A stretch of DNA of 11,847 nucleotides from CAYTPE01 sp964439885 (GTDB taxonomy: Bacteria > Patescibacteriota > Patescibacteriia > Magasanikbacterales > GWA2-37-8). Below, piece by piece: positions 11,731-11,847 of the stretch. Made by a program: the position numbers and the translations under genes. The stretch's first letter is position 1. The number at the start of each line of letters is the position of its first letter. The stretch is from the NCBI GenBank assembly GCA_964439885.1, contig CAYTPE010000035.1:1-11847 (forward strand), read 5' to 3'. The notes under the pieces are model-generated. The model searched no databases, had not been told where the DNA came from, and saw only the letters and a program-made list of their open reading frames with translations.

Positions 11731-11847
11731 TTAGAAGGCTGATTCCTGCTGCACAATACGCTGTAAGATACGTCTCGAGAGCGCAAAACACACGCCAATA
11801 AGCGCGGCGCCAACGATAAACGGCGCAGTGGTAGAGAGTGTAGCGAC
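11731..11847 (-). CDS. C-terminal end of a membrane protein (partial)
   Basis: The open frame enters from the right edge and ends at TAA (11731-11733), covering 38 codons. It shows one hydrophobic helix (APFIVGAALIGVCFALS) followed by a basic cytosolic tail (RRILQRIVQQESAF). This is the usual look of the last membrane span of a transporter, for example of the major facilitator type, but too little is visible to name a family. It runs in the same direction as the kinase-like gene, which has its own promoter beginning 7 bases past this stop. Confidence 0.55.
   Translation of the reverse strand, partial: VATLSTTAPFIVGAALIGVCFALSRRILQRIVQQESAF

Noticed and set aside
1..11847. Recoding of TGA (as in Gracilibacteria and Absconditabacteria)
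   Set aside because: TGA ends the DedA-like gene in a clean ATGA overlap, and no gene needs read-through of an in-frame TGA.

Overview
The window most likely comes from a member of the Candidate Phyla Radiation (Patescibacteria, probably a Parcubacteria-type lineage). This rests on protein types, not on a marker gene: a short two-helix pilin-like protein of the VirB2/TrbC kind, a GreA with a basic N-terminal extension of the kind I associate with this group, KGG stress-type proteins, and several small secreted proteins of unknown function packed between short intergenic gaps. The standard code fits: TAA, TAG and TGA all occur as stops. No rRNA, tRNA, CRISPR array, insertion sequence or prophage module is visible, and no gene-free stretch exceeds about 170 bases.

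Left part (1-3955). A pilin-like gene runs leftward and diverges from a rightward transcription unit. The first gene of that unit is a secreted coiled-coil peptidoglycan lyase, followed after 2 and 3 bases by umuD and umuC. This joins an envelope hydrolase to translesion DNA synthesis. A 57-codon KGG-motif gene follows 149 bases after umuC and ends at a strong bidirectional terminator.

Middle part (4027-8334), all leftward. In transcription order from the right these are: a secreted protein with two copies of a helical domain; a DedA-type membrane protein translationally coupled to a family 2 glycosyltransferase; a secreted protein built from four Leu/Gly/Asn-rich repeats; a cytosolic Ser protease of the SDH-proteinase (ClpP/SppA-like) fold; and a four-repeat KGG protein. 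Most units are separated by recognisable hairpin terminators.

Right part (8504-11847). greA runs rightward and diverges from a 92-residue charged unknown, with overlapping promoters. Leftward genes follow: a secreted coiled-coil plus carboxypeptidase-regulatory-like protein, then an overlapping pair with a kinase-like fold and a transglutaminase/Cys-protease-like pattern. The window ends in the C-terminal end of a membrane protein.

The most striking global signal is translational. Twelve of sixteen chosen start codons read CTATG although almost none has a Shine-Dalgarno sequence. A perfect AAAGGAGGTGA is kept for only two genes, the four-repeat KGG protein and the four-repeat secreted protein. 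The first 35 bases hold nothing I can assign.
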